Below are positions 32,053 through 39,867 of a stretch of 64,000 bases of DNA, piece after piece. This DNA is from Mumia sp050632745 (GTDB lineage: Bacteria > Actinomycetota > Actinomycetes > Propionibacteriales > Nocardioidaceae): contig NZ_JBODSD010000003.1 in assembly GCF_050632745.1 (NCBI RefSeq), positions 310,001-374,000 on the forward strand, read 5' to 3'. The position numbers were made by a program, and so were the translations under genes. Under the pieces are notes generated by a model, which saw only the letters and a program-made list of their open reading frames with translations, made no database searches and had not been told where the DNA came from. Within the stretch, counting starts at the first letter, position 1. Each line of letters begins with the position of its first letter.

Positions 32053-32915
32053 CGGGGTCCCTGACCGAGCTCGCGGCCGGGGCGTGGACCGCGACCGTCC
32101 ATCCGTACGGCGGCGGGCTGGCGTCGCTGCGCCACGACGGCCGTGACGTGGTCGTGTCGCAGGACGGCGAGGGCGGGCACCCGGCGTACCGCGGCGCCGT
32201 GCTCGCACCGTGGCCGAACCGGCTCGAGGACGGCACCTACACCTTCGCCGGGACGACGTACGAGGTCCCGATCAACGAGCCCGAGGGCGGCACCGCGCTG
32301 CACGGGCTGGTGACCGACGTGCTGTGGACGGTCACGGCGAAGACCGCGGACACGGTGCGGCTCACCGTGGACGTGCCGCGGTCCGACGGCTATCCCTTCG
32401 CGGTCGGGCTCGAGCTCGCGTACGCGCTGTCCCCGGACGGTCTCGACGCCACGCTGACCGCGACGAACCACGGCGACGGCCCCGCGCCGTACGCCTGCGG
32501 CTTCCACCCGTACCTGGTCCTCGACGACGGCGAGGAGACCCCGGTCCGCCTGCGCGCCGGCCGGTTCCTCGAGACGACCCCGGACCGCCACCTCCCCCTG
32601 CGGCTCCAGGACGTCGCCGGGGGCCCGTACGACTTCGCGTCCCCGCGCCCGCTGGGCGGCGTGGAGCTCGACACTCCGTACACGGACCTGGCCCGCGAGG
32701 AGGACGGCGACGTCGTCGTCCGCGTGGGACGGACCGAGGTCCGGTGCGGCGCCGGCGTGCGGTGGCTCCAGGCGTACACGCCCGTCGGGCGCGACGCCCT
32801 GGCGGTCGAGCCGTGCTCGAGCCCGGCGAACGCGTTCCGGAGCGGGGAGGACCTCGTCGTCCTGCCGCCGGGCGGCCAGCACGTCCTCGCGTGGGCGCTG
32901 CGCCGGTCGCGCTGA
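32049..32915 (+). CDS. Aldose 1-epimerase (mutarotase) family protein
   Basis: 288-residue galactose-mutarotase-like beta-sandwich. YRGAVLAPWPNRLEDGTYTFAG holds the substrate arginine, ALHGLVTD the first catalytic histidine (~81), CGFHPYLVLDDGEE the second (~156), and AVEPCSSPANAF the glutamate base (~260). It interconverts alpha and beta anomers of aldoses. GTG 32049 overlaps the quinone reductase stop (GTGA). Neighbouring genes give no sugar pathway. Confidence 0.88.
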   Translation: MTGSLTELAAGAWTATVHPYGGGLASLRHDGRDVVVSQDGEGGHPAYRGAVLAPWPNRLEDGTYTFAGTTYEVPINEPEGGTALHGLVTDVLWTVTAKTADTVRLTVDVPRSDGYPFAVGLELAYALSPDGLDATLTATNHGDGPAPYACGFHPYLVLDDGEETPVRLRAGRFLETTPDRHLPLRLQDVAGGPYDFASPRPLGGVELDTPYTDLAREEDGDVVVRVGRTEVRCGAGVRWLQAYTPVGRDALAVEPCSSPANAFRSGEDLVVLPPGGQHVLAWALRRSR

Positions 32916-32960
32916 TCGGCCGTCGGTGGGCGCGCCGGGACCCTGACTACAGTGGACGGC

Positions 32961-33530
32961 ATGTCTGGAGACTCGTTCGCGCACCCCGGTTCCTCCGACC
33001 AGCACCCCGTCGTCGGTCCTGACGGCCAGGCCGTCGAGCCGGTCGACCCGGAGCCCGACGAGGAGCGCCCGGTCACCGAGCTGGTCGAGCAGCCCGCGAA
33101 GGTGATGCGGATCGGCAGCATGATCCGTCAGCTCCTCGAGGAGGTGAAGTCGGCTCCGCTGGACGAGGCCAGCCGTGCGCGCCTGCGCGACATCCACCAG
33201 ACGTCGATCAAGGAGCTCGAGGACGGGCTCGCCCCCGAGCTCGTGGAGGAGCTCGAGCGCCTCAGCCTCCCGTTCAACGAGACGACGCCGTCCGACGACG
33301 AGCTCCGCATCGCCCAGGCGCAGCTCGTCGGCTGGCTCGAGGGCCTGTTCCACGGGATCCAGACCGCGATCTACGCCCAGCAGATGGCGGCCCAGTCACA
33401 GCTGCAGCAGATGCGACGCGCCCTGCCGGGCGGCCACGCGGCAGTGCAGCAGGCGCAGCACCCGGGGATGCCCGGCCAGCAGCAGCCGACCGAGGACGCG
33501 CCGCAGCACGGGCCGGGGATGTACCTCTGA
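32961..33530 (+). CDS. pafE: Bacterial proteasome activator (PafE/Bpa)
   Basis: 189-residue protein of the Bpa family (DUF2587). The helical core ELVEQPAKVMRIGSMIRQLLEEVKSAPLDEASRARLRDIHQTSIKELEDGLAPELVEELERL builds the four-helix subunits of the dodecameric ring. The C-terminal GMYL is the HbYX-like tail that docks on the 20S proteasome and opens its gate. It allows ATP-independent degradation of unfolded proteins. ATG 32961 is preferred: TACAGT ends 7 nt before it (leaderless). The gene implies a 20S proteasome elsewhere in the genome. Confidence 0.92.
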   Translation: MSGDSFAHPGSSDQHPVVGPDGQAVEPVDPEPDEERPVTELVEQPAKVMRIGSMIRQLLEEVKSAPLDEASRARLRDIHQTSIKELEDGLAPELVEELERLSLPFNETTPSDDELRIAQAQLVGWLEGLFHGIQTAIYAQQMAAQSQLQQMRRALPGGHAAVQQAQHPGMPGQQQPTEDAPQHGPGMYL

Positions 33531-33600
33531 GTCGTACTCAGCGCCCCCGGCAACGCCGATCTGGGGTGACCCCCTGACCGGATAGTGTGAGGCACGCGAC

Positions 33601-33720
33601 AGTACTTGACTGGCCCTGAGTAGCGATCCAGTCCATTAATGAGTACTTGTGCGCTGACTCACCCCTTGTCGCAACTGTTTGACTTCCTGCATCTCATCGC
33701 TCGAAGGAGATGCAGGAACC
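33601..33720 (+). promoter_or_regulatory. Upstream region of the WhiB-HTH gene with dyads and leader hairpin
   Basis: Direct repeats AGTACTTG at 33601-33608 and 33642-33649, a dyad GACTGG-N14-CCAGTC (33608-33633), and a perfect hairpin TTCCTGCATCTC-N11-GAGATGCAGGAA (33684-33718) ending 2 nt before the ATG. The Shine-Dalgarno GAAGGAG (33704-33710) is in the loop and the start of the right arm. Folding could gate translation; a second ATG inside the arm is out of frame. Confidence 0.6.
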
Positions 33721-34329
33721 ATGCGAACCGTCTCGGCTCAACACCCGTCCAACCGGCGTCAGGTCGACGCCACGCTCGACGTCGTCCCGCCCTGTGCGTC
33801 GATGGCCGACGTCTACGACACCCTCTGCGACCCACTAGAGGACGTCACACGCTCGGGTGAGACCTGGGACGCCTGGCAGGACGCCCACGACAAGGCCGCC
33901 GAGGCCTGCGCCTCCTGCCCGCTGCTCGTGCAGTGCCTCTACCGTGCGGTGGTCGACGGCGACGTCGCCGGCTACGCGGCCTGCACCTCGCCGCAGGAGC
34001 GCGACGAGATCCGGACCCGCCTCGGTGTCACGGTGAGCGCGCCCGACATCGACCGGATCGCCGGTGTGCGCACGGCCGGGTCGCCGGTCGACCACGAGGC
34101 GATCCTCGCCGCCCGCCGCGCCTACCCGCGCGACACCTTCGCCCAGCTCGCCGAGCGGCTCGGCTGCTCGCTCTCCACCGTCAAGCGGCACCTCCGCGAG
34201 GCGTCGACCCGACCGCGTCCGGCGACCAAGCCCGGTCCGGCGCGGACGACGCGCCCGAGCGTCGACGAGGTCCTCGACGTGTTCGACGAGGTCGTCGGCA
34301 ACGCGCCCATCTGCGCGTTGACCGCCTGA
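33721..34329 (+). CDS. WhiB-like regulator fused to a helix-turn-helix domain
   Basis: 202-residue protein. The N-terminal half is a divergent Wbl domain with C25, C63, C66 and C72 (CASCPLLVQC), so the [4Fe-4S] ligands are present, but the usual GVWGG turn is replaced by AGYAACTSPQERDEIRTRLG. Residues ~125-165 (ILAARRAYPRDTFAQLAERLGCSLSTVKRHLREA) form a sigma-region-4-like HTH, absent from classical Wbl proteins. The tail (FDEVVGNAPICAL) has another cysteine. A 12-bp hairpin sits directly before the start. Likely a redox- or developmental-signal DNA-binding regulator. Confidence 0.78.
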   Translation: MRTVSAQHPSNRRQVDATLDVVPPCASMADVYDTLCDPLEDVTRSGETWDAWQDAHDKAAEACASCPLLVQCLYRAVVDGDVAGYAACTSPQERDEIRTRLGVTVSAPDIDRIAGVRTAGSPVDHEAILAARRAYPRDTFAQLAERLGCSLSTVKRHLREASTRPRPATKPGPARTTRPSVDEVLDVFDEVVGNAPICALTA

Positions 34330-34337
34330 GTCCCGGC

Positions 34338-34365
34338 GGCCGGCCGCGCACGGGGGCGGCCGGCC
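34338..34365 (+). terminator. Hairpin after the WhiB-HTH gene
   Basis: Perfect 10-bp arms GGCCGGCCGC and GCGGCCGGCC around an 8-nt loop, 8 nt after the stop. Confidence 0.7.
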
Positions 34366-34374
34366 CGGGGGCAG

Positions 34375-34466
34375 TGCGGTTTGCCACGCCAACGTGGCTG
34401 GTCGCGGTTGGCGGGGCGTGCTTCCCGCGCCAACCGGGGCTTGCCGCGTCAGCGTGGGAAACCGCA
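34375..34466. repeat. Nested palindromic (REP-like) element
   Basis: Outer arms of 24 bp (TGCGGTTTGCCACGCC... against its mirror at 34443-34466, 20 of 24 matching) enclose an inner perfect 9-bp dyad CGGTTGGCG/CGCCAACCG (34405-34436). The left outer arm can also fold alone (CCACG-CCAA-CGTGG). It fills the gap between two convergent genes. Confidence 0.75.
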
Positions 34467-34467
34467 G

Positions 34468-35286
34468 CTAGAGGTACTTCTCGATCTCGCGGACGACGCC
34501 GTCGTTCTCGACGGTCTCGGTGACGTCGTCGGCGACCGCCTGGACGTGGAGCGGGGCGTGGCCCATCGCGACGCCGCGACCGGCCCACTCCAGCATCTCG
34601 ACGTCGTTGGAGCCGTCGCCGATCGCGAGCACGTCGGCCCGGTCGACCCCGAGCTCGGCGCACACGTGCTCGAGCCCGGCCGCCTTGGAGACACCCTCCG
34701 GGGCGAGGTCGAGCCACGCGGTGTAGCCGACGTAGTAGTTGGTGCCCTCCAGGCCGAGGCTGTGCGCGAGCTCGGCGAACTCCTCCGCGGAGCTGTCGGG
34801 GCTGCGTACGATCACGCGGCTCACCGGCTTCGCGATGAGGTCCTCGATCGACTCGTGAGCGACGTCGCCGCTCAGCTCCCCGTCGGGGAAAGGCTTGTTC
34901 ATGCGGTAGCCGACGCCGACGTTCTCGACCGCCACGGCGGCGTCGGGCACCACCTCGAGCAGCGCGCGTACGGCGGGTGCCGCGTCGAACGTGACGGTGT
35001 GCAGGATCTCGATCGGGTCGTACGAGAAGACGACCGACCCGTTGCTCGCGACGGCGAGCCCCTCGGTGAACCCGAGCTTCTCGACCGCGTCCATCACGCC
35101 GGGCACCGCACGCCCGGTCGAGATCACGCAGTGGATCCCCGCGTCGGCAGCGGCGCGGACGGTCTCGCGTACGGCGTCGGTCATCGCGTTGTCGTAGTCG
35201 ACGATCGTGCCGTCGACGTCGAGCGCGATGATGCGGGGACGCCAGGTGGTGGGGGCTTCGTCGGTGGTGTGCGAGGTCAACGTCAA
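34468..35286 (-). CDS. HAD-IIB (Cof-type) hydrolase
   Basis: 272-residue haloacid dehalogenase-type phosphatase: nucleophile motif IIALDVDGTIVDYDN (~21-35), motif II VISTGRAV, C2B cap, and motif IV AIGDGSNDVEMLEWAGRGVAMG (~221-242). Cof-type enzymes dephosphorylate sugar phosphates or cofactors. TTG 35286 is chosen: it overlaps the serS stop by 4 nt (TTGA) and no ATG or GTG lies between it and the motif. Cotranscribed with serS. Substrate unknown. Confidence 0.85.
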   Translation of the reverse strand: MTLTSHTTDEAPTTWRPRIIALDVDGTIVDYDNAMTDAVRETVRAAADAGIHCVISTGRAVPGVMDAVEKLGFTEGLAVASNGSVVFSYDPIEILHTVTFDAAPAVRALLEVVPDAAVAVENVGVGYRMNKPFPDGELSGDVAHESIEDLIAKPVSRVIVRSPDSSAEEFAELAHSLGLEGTNYYVGYTAWLDLAPEGVSKAAGLEHVCAELGVDRADVLAIGDGSNDVEMLEWAGRGVAMGHAPLHVQAVADDVTETVENDGVVREIEKYL

Positions 35287-36557
35287 GACAGCGGCTCCAG
35301 GATCTCTCGGCCGGCGAGGTAGGGCTGCAGGGCCTTCGGCACGCGGACGGAGCCGTCGGCCTGCTGGTGGTTCTCGAGGAGGGCGATGATCGTCCGCGTC
35401 GACGCCATCAGGGTGCCGTTGAGCGTCGCGAGCGGCGTCACCTGCTCGCCGTCGCGCACCCGGATGCTGAGGCGGCGCGCCTGGAACTGGGTGCAGTTCG
35501 AGGTCGACGTCAGCTCCCGGTACTTGCCCTGCGTGGGGATCCACGCCTCGCAGTCGAACTTGCGGATGGCCGACAGGCCGAGGTCGCCGGCGGCGACGTC
35601 GATCACGCGGTACGGGAGCTCCAGCGCGTCGAGCCAGTCCTGCTCGTGCGCCAGCAGCTCCTCGTGGACCGCGTAGGAGTCCTCGAGCGTCGTGTAGACG
35701 AACATCTCCACCTTGTCGAACCAGTGCACCCGGAAGATGCCCCGGGTGTCCTTCCCGTACGAGCCTGCCTCACGCCGGTAGCACGGGCTGAACCCTGCGT
35801 AACGGCGCGGCAACGACTCGGCGTCGAGGATCTCGTCGGAGTGGTACGCCGCGAGCGGCACCTCCGAGGTCCCGACGAGGAACAGGTCGTCCTTGGGGAG
35901 GTGGTAGACGTCGTCGGCGGCCTGGCCGAGGAACCCGGTGCCCTCCATCGCCGACGGCTTCACCAGCGCCGGCGGGATCATCGGGGTGAAGCCCCACGCG
36001 GCCGCGCGGTCCATCGCCATCTGGACCAGCGCGAGCTCGAGCTGCGCGCCGATGCCGGTGAGGAAGTAGAAGCGGGCGCCGCTGACCTTGGCGCCGCGCT
36101 CGATGTCGAACGCGCCGAGGCGCTGGCCGAGCTCGATGTGGTCGAGCGGCTCGAAGCCCTCGGCGGCGAAGTCGCGGGGCTCTCCGACGGTCTCGCGGAC
36201 GACGAAGTCCTCCTCGCCCCCCGCGGGCGCCTCGGGCGACGCGAGGTTGGGGAGGGTCGCGAGCAGCGTGTCGAACGCGCGCCCGGCCTCGCCGGAGGCG
36301 GCGTCGGCCTCCTTCACCTGCGTGGCGAGCGCCTTGGTGCGGGCGAGGATCTCGGCCTTCTCGTCGCCGGTGGCCTTCGCGACCTGCTTGCCGAGCTGCT
36401 TCTGCTCGGCCCGCAGCGCCTCGTACCGGCCGATGGACGATCGACGCGCCTCGTCGGCGGCGATGAGCTCGTCGACGACAGCCTCGGACTCCCCGCGGCG
36501 GCGCTGCGCGGCGCGGATCTCGTCGGGGTTGTCACGAAGGGTACGAACGTCGATCAT
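35283..36557 (-). CDS. serS: Seryl-tRNA synthetase
   Basis: 424-residue class II synthetase. The N-terminal coiled-coil arm (~25-100, ALRAEQKQLGKQVAKATGDEKAEI) reads the long variable arm of tRNA-Ser. The catalytic domain has motif 2 (RYAGFSPCYRREAGSYGKDTRGIFRVHWFDKVE) and motif 3 (NGTLMASTRTIIALLENHQQADG), with the serine-binding FLVGTSEVPLAAYH. Two tRNA-Ser genes lie 7-8 kb away. Divergent from the PAP2-kinase fusion. Confidence 0.97.
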   Translation of the reverse strand: MIDVRTLRDNPDEIRAAQRRRGESEAVVDELIAADEARRSSIGRYEALRAEQKQLGKQVAKATGDEKAEILARTKALATQVKEADAASGEAGRAFDTLLATLPNLASPEAPAGGEEDFVVRETVGEPRDFAAEGFEPLDHIELGQRLGAFDIERGAKVSGARFYFLTGIGAQLELALVQMAMDRAAAWGFTPMIPPALVKPSAMEGTGFLGQAADDVYHLPKDDLFLVGTSEVPLAAYHSDEILDAESLPRRYAGFSPCYRREAGSYGKDTRGIFRVHWFDKVEMFVYTTLEDSYAVHEELLAHEQDWLDALELPYRVIDVAAGDLGLSAIRKFDCEAWIPTQGKYRELTSTSNCTQFQARRLSIRVRDGEQVTPLATLNGTLMASTRTIIALLENHQQADGSVRVPKALQPYLAGREILEPLS

Positions 36558-36600
36558 TCCCCAAGCCTATCGGCGACACTGACACGACTACCCTGATCGG

Positions 36601-38202
36601 GTGCCGATCGACGTACGCCGCGCCCGTCCCGCGAGCCCTGCCCTCCTTCCGTCGTTGGTCGGCATCCTCCTCGTGGTCTTCCTCGGGCTCGCTGCTGCGG
36701 TGTACGCCGCGTGGGCCCCGCTCATGGACCTGGACCAGGCCGTCGCCGACTGGGCGCACGACCTCGTCGCCGGCGACGAGACGCTGATCGACATCCTGGC
36801 GTGGGCCGCGGACTGGCTCGGCCCGATGGTGCTGCGCGTGGTCCTCGGCGTGGTCGTGCTGTGGGCGGTGTGGCGCCGCGCCTACCGGGTCGCGGTGTGG
36901 ATCGCGGTCACGATCCCCGTGCAGTTCCTCGCCGTCTGGGGCCTCAAGCGGCTGTTCGAGCGGGCCCGCCCGACGTTCGACGACCCGTACGCGGTCCTCC
37001 ACTCCTACTCGTTCCCGAGCGGTCACGCGACCGCCGGGGCGACGTTCTCGACGGTGATGGTGATCGTCACGCTCCTGGTGCTGCGCCGCGGGCTGCTGCG
37101 CAAGGCGGTCATCACGCTCTGGATCGCGCTGGGGCTCGCGGCGGGACTCGACCGCATCTTCCTGGGCGTCCACTTCCTGTCCGACGTCGTCGCGGGCTTC
37201 GCGCTCGGCACGGCCATCCCGCTGGCGCTGTGGTGGCTGATCATGCGGCCGGTGTTCGCGGTGGAGGAGCCGGAGCGGCCGGCGATCGCCGGGACCGGGC
37301 GCCGCCAGGTCGGGGTCGTCCTCAACCCGGTGAAGGTCGGGGACGTCGAGGGTTTCAAGGCGCGGGTGTCCGAGGCCGCCGCGCGTCACGGCTGGGCGGA
37401 GCCGGTGTTCCTGGAGACGACCGTCGACGACCCGGGTGCCGCGCAGGCCGCGGAGGCGCTCGAGGGCGAGGCCGACCTCGTCATCGTGGCGGGCGGCGAC
37501 GGCACCGTGCGCGAGGCGTGCGGCGAGCTCGCGCGCAGCGGGACCAGCGTCGGCATCGTGCCGCTGGGCACCGGCAACCTCCTCGCCCGCAACCTGTCGC
37601 TGCCCCTGCACCTGGTCGACGCGATCGACAACGCGTTCACCGGCCAGGACCGGGCGGTCGACCTCGTCCGCCTGCAGATCGACGGCGCCGAGGACACGAC
37701 GACGTTCCTCGTCATGGCGGGGCTGGGGTTCGACGCGGCGATCATGACCGGCACCAACGAGGACCTCAAGAAGAAGGTCGGCTGGCTGGCGTACGTGGTC
37801 TCGGGCGCGCGTCAGCTGTTCCGCTTCGGACGGGTCCGGGTGCAGATCTCGGTGGACGACGGGGAGTTCGTACGCCGTCGCGCGCTGACGGTCGTCGTCG
37901 GCAACGTCGGCTTCCTGCAAGGCGGCCTCCCGCTGCTGCCGGACGCGCAGATCGACGACGGCGAGATCGACGTGGTCGCGATCGCCCCGCCGCACAAGTT
38001 CGCCTTCCTGTCGGTCGGGCTGCGCCTGTTCACGCGGCGCAAGCGCACCGACGAGCGGCTCGACCGGATGACAGGACGGACGGTGGTCATCCGCGCCGAC
38101 AGGCCGACTCCGATGCAGCTCGACGGCGACCCGATCGGCGAGCACACCGAGCTCCGCGCGACGGTCGAGCCGGGCGTCCTGCTGCTCCGCGTGCCGCGCT
38201 GA
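36601..38202 (+). CDS. PAP2 phosphatase - diacylglycerol/sphingosine-type lipid kinase fusion
   Basis: 533-residue fusion. Residues 1-~225 are a multi-pass PAP2 lipid phosphatase: KRLFERARP (~116), SYSFPSGHA (~135-143) and GLDRIFLGVHFLSDVVAG (~181) are the three active-site motifs. Residues ~235-533 are a DagK-like lipid kinase with GGDGTVREACGELARSG (~297) and PLGTGNLLARNL. One chain could thus interconvert phospholipid phosphate and alcohol forms, for example lipid carrier or phosphatidic acid turnover. GTG 36601 is preceded 6 nt earlier by TACCCT (leaderless). Confidence 0.9.
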   Translation: MPIDVRRARPASPALLPSLVGILLVVFLGLAAAVYAAWAPLMDLDQAVADWAHDLVAGDETLIDILAWAADWLGPMVLRVVLGVVVLWAVWRRAYRVAVWIAVTIPVQFLAVWGLKRLFERARPTFDDPYAVLHSYSFPSGHATAGATFSTVMVIVTLLVLRRGLLRKAVITLWIALGLAAGLDRIFLGVHFLSDVVAGFALGTAIPLALWWLIMRPVFAVEEPERPAIAGTGRRQVGVVLNPVKVGDVEGFKARVSEAAARHGWAEPVFLETTVDDPGAAQAAEALEGEADLVIVAGGDGTVREACGELARSGTSVGIVPLGTGNLLARNLSLPLHLVDAIDNAFTGQDRAVDLVRLQIDGAEDTTTFLVMAGLGFDAAIMTGTNEDLKKKVGWLAYVVSGARQLFRFGRVRVQISVDDGEFVRRRALTVVVGNVGFLQGGLPLLPDAQIDDGEIDVVAIAPPHKFAFLSVGLRLFTRRKRTDERLDRMTGRTVVIRADRPTPMQLDGDPIGEHTELRATVEPGVLLLRVPR

Positions 38203-38226
38203 CGGGTGCGGCCGAGAGCGCTGCCG

Positions 38227-38273
38227 TCGCCATGCGCCATGGCGATTGTCACGATCAGGTAACGGATGTTACC
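38227..38273 (+). promoter_or_regulatory. Dyads in the gap before the first secreted protein gene
   Basis: TCGCCAT-GCGCC-ATGGCGA (38227-38245), a likely weak terminator for the PAP2-kinase gene, and GGTAAC-GGAT-GTTACC (38258-38273), a perfect dyad 86 nt before the next ATG that may be an operator. Confidence 0.45.
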
Positions 38274-38358
38274 GCCGGGTTCCCTTCGGGGTAACTCGCT
38301 GTTGAACTCGTCTTCGCATGTGGTGCAGATCGCACCGAATCCTCGGAGGGAGACAATC

Positions 38359-39591
38359 ATGCTTCAGACGAAGTCTGCCCGGGCGACGGGCCGCACACGC
38401 CTCGCGGCCGCGTCCACCAGCGCGGCTCTCGTGGCCGGCGTCGGCGGCCTGGTCCTGGCCGGTGCGCCCGCTGCGCACGCAGCCGACCAGAACCTCAACA
38501 AGAACTTCCAGTACAGCTGTGACCTGGATGCCGGCGGCGGCATCGTCGTTCCCGACAACAACGTCGGCGTGAACGCCAAGGTCGTCGTCCCGACGTCGGT
38601 CTCCCCCAACCAGCTGATCTCTGCGCGCAAGACCCAGATCACGCTGACGATGCCGGAGTCCCTCCGCAACGCGACCTACACCCTGCTCGGTGGGCGCAAG
38701 GCGGGCGGCTACTCGAACGACGCGAGCATCAAGATCGCAGACTCCGGGTCGGCGTCGCTGACCGTCCCGATCAAGAACCTCTCGTCGCCGCCGGTCACGG
38801 TTCCGGCGACGGCCGGCGCCTCGTGGATCATCCCGACGCAGGGCGACGTCCCCGCCATCAAGCTCCCCACGACGGCGACCGGGACGGCCACGCTGACCAT
38901 GCCCGCCGCCTTCACCATCCAGGCCCAGATCTACACGGCCTCCAACACCAAGCTGGAGGTCAAGCTCGACTGCTCGATCACGAGCGCCGACACGACCCTC
39001 GGCACGATCGCCATCAGCGGTGCGCCGTACGTCGATGCCAGGCTCACCGGCGTCGCGGCGACCGCCACCTACGGTCGCGCCTCCCGGATCACCGCCCGCC
39101 TGAGCGCTGCCGTCGGCGGTCGCGTCGACGCGTACGTCGGCACGCGCCGCATCGGCGCCGCCAACGTGAGCGGCACGACGGCCTCGATCCCGGTCTCCGG
39201 CACCGCGCTCCGGCCTGGCGCCTACACGGTGACGCTCCGCCACTCCGGCGGCACGCGCGTCAACCCGGTCGCGGCGGCGGCGACCCGCCTCACCGTCCGC
39301 AAGGCCTCGTCCTCGCTCTCCGCGAAGGTCGTGACCAAGAAGATCCGCGCCAAGAAGACCGCCGCGAAGGTCGCCGTCACCGTCAACACGGTCGGTTTCA
39401 AGGCGACCGGCAAGGTCACCGCGAAGGTCGGCAAGAAGACCGTCGGCACCGGCACCGTCCGCGGCGGCAAGGTGACGATCAAGCTCAAGAAGTTCGCCAA
39501 GAAGGGCACCTACAAGGTCAAGCTGACCTACGGCGGCAACGCGTACGCCGGCGGCTCGACCAAGACCATCAAGGTCAAGGTCAAGAAGTAG
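38359..39591 (+). CDS. Secreted DUF6801-like protein with C-terminal Ig-like repeat
   Basis: 410-residue exported protein. Signal peptide ends at AGAPAAHA (~42); a DUF6801-like domain (~43-225, NKNFQYSCDLDAGGGIVVPDNNVGVNAKVVVPTSVSP, two cysteines likely disulfide-bonded) follows; then a spacer and a lysine-rich Ig-like repeat (~315-410, KTAAKVAVTVNTVGFKATGKVTAKVGKKTVG). It ends in KTIKVKVKK. Strong GGAGGGAG precedes the ATG. A longer paralogue lies at 43356. A surface or wall-attached role is inferred from export and Ig-like modules; no sortase motif is seen. Confidence 0.8.
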   Translation: MLQTKSARATGRTRLAAASTSAALVAGVGGLVLAGAPAAHAADQNLNKNFQYSCDLDAGGGIVVPDNNVGVNAKVVVPTSVSPNQLISARKTQITLTMPESLRNATYTLLGGRKAGGYSNDASIKIADSGSASLTVPIKNLSSPPVTVPATAGASWIIPTQGDVPAIKLPTTATGTATLTMPAAFTIQAQIYTASNTKLEVKLDCSITSADTTLGTIAISGAPYVDARLTGVAATATYGRASRITARLSAAVGGRVDAYVGTRRIGAANVSGTTASIPVSGTALRPGAYTVTLRHSGGTRVNPVAAAATRLTVRKASSSLSAKVVTKKIRAKKTAAKVAVTVNTVGFKATGKVTAKVGKKTVGTGTVRGGKVTIKLKKFAKKGTYKVKLTYGGNAYAGGSTKTIKVKVKK

Positions 39592-39655
39592 GCGCTCCCT
39601 GCTCGTCTCGGGACTCGGCCACGGCGACAAGCCGTACTGACCCTCCGAGGGGGCT

Positions 39656-39690
39656 GACTGCCCCGGACCCCGCGCGGGTCCGGGGCAGTC
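39656..39690 (+). terminator. Strong hairpin terminator
   Basis: Perfect 15-bp arms GACTGCCCCGGACCC and GGGTCCGGGGCAGTC with a 5-nt loop, 65 nt after the stop of the secreted-protein gene. Confidence 0.9.
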
Positions 39691-39739
39691 GCCCGTTCTG
39701 GGGCCCGTACGGGGCTCCCGCGGGCGATGTGCCTGCGCC

Positions 39740-39821
39740 TCCGCTGGGGTACCCGAGCGAACCGCAACCGACCCGACCGTGCACGCTCGGGTCGGTCACC
39801 GTCCGCTGGGGTACCCGAGCG
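39740..39821. repeat. 20-bp direct repeat flanking a hairpin
   Basis: TCCGCTGGGGTACCCGAGCG occurs at 39740-39759 and 39802-39821. Between them CCGACCCGA/TCGGGTCGG (39768-39795) forms a 9-bp hairpin, the probable terminator of the GH65 gene on the minus strand. The 276-bp gap 39592-39867 holds nothing else. Confidence 0.75.
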
Positions 39822-39867
39822 GGCGCCGGGCTCGCCGGGCGCCGAGCACCGCGGGCGCGCGGGGGCG

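Noticed and set aside
33710..33830. ATG inside the leader hairpin before the WhiB-HTH gene as the true start
   Set aside because: It is out of frame with the regulator and its reading frame shows no Wbl or HTH motif.
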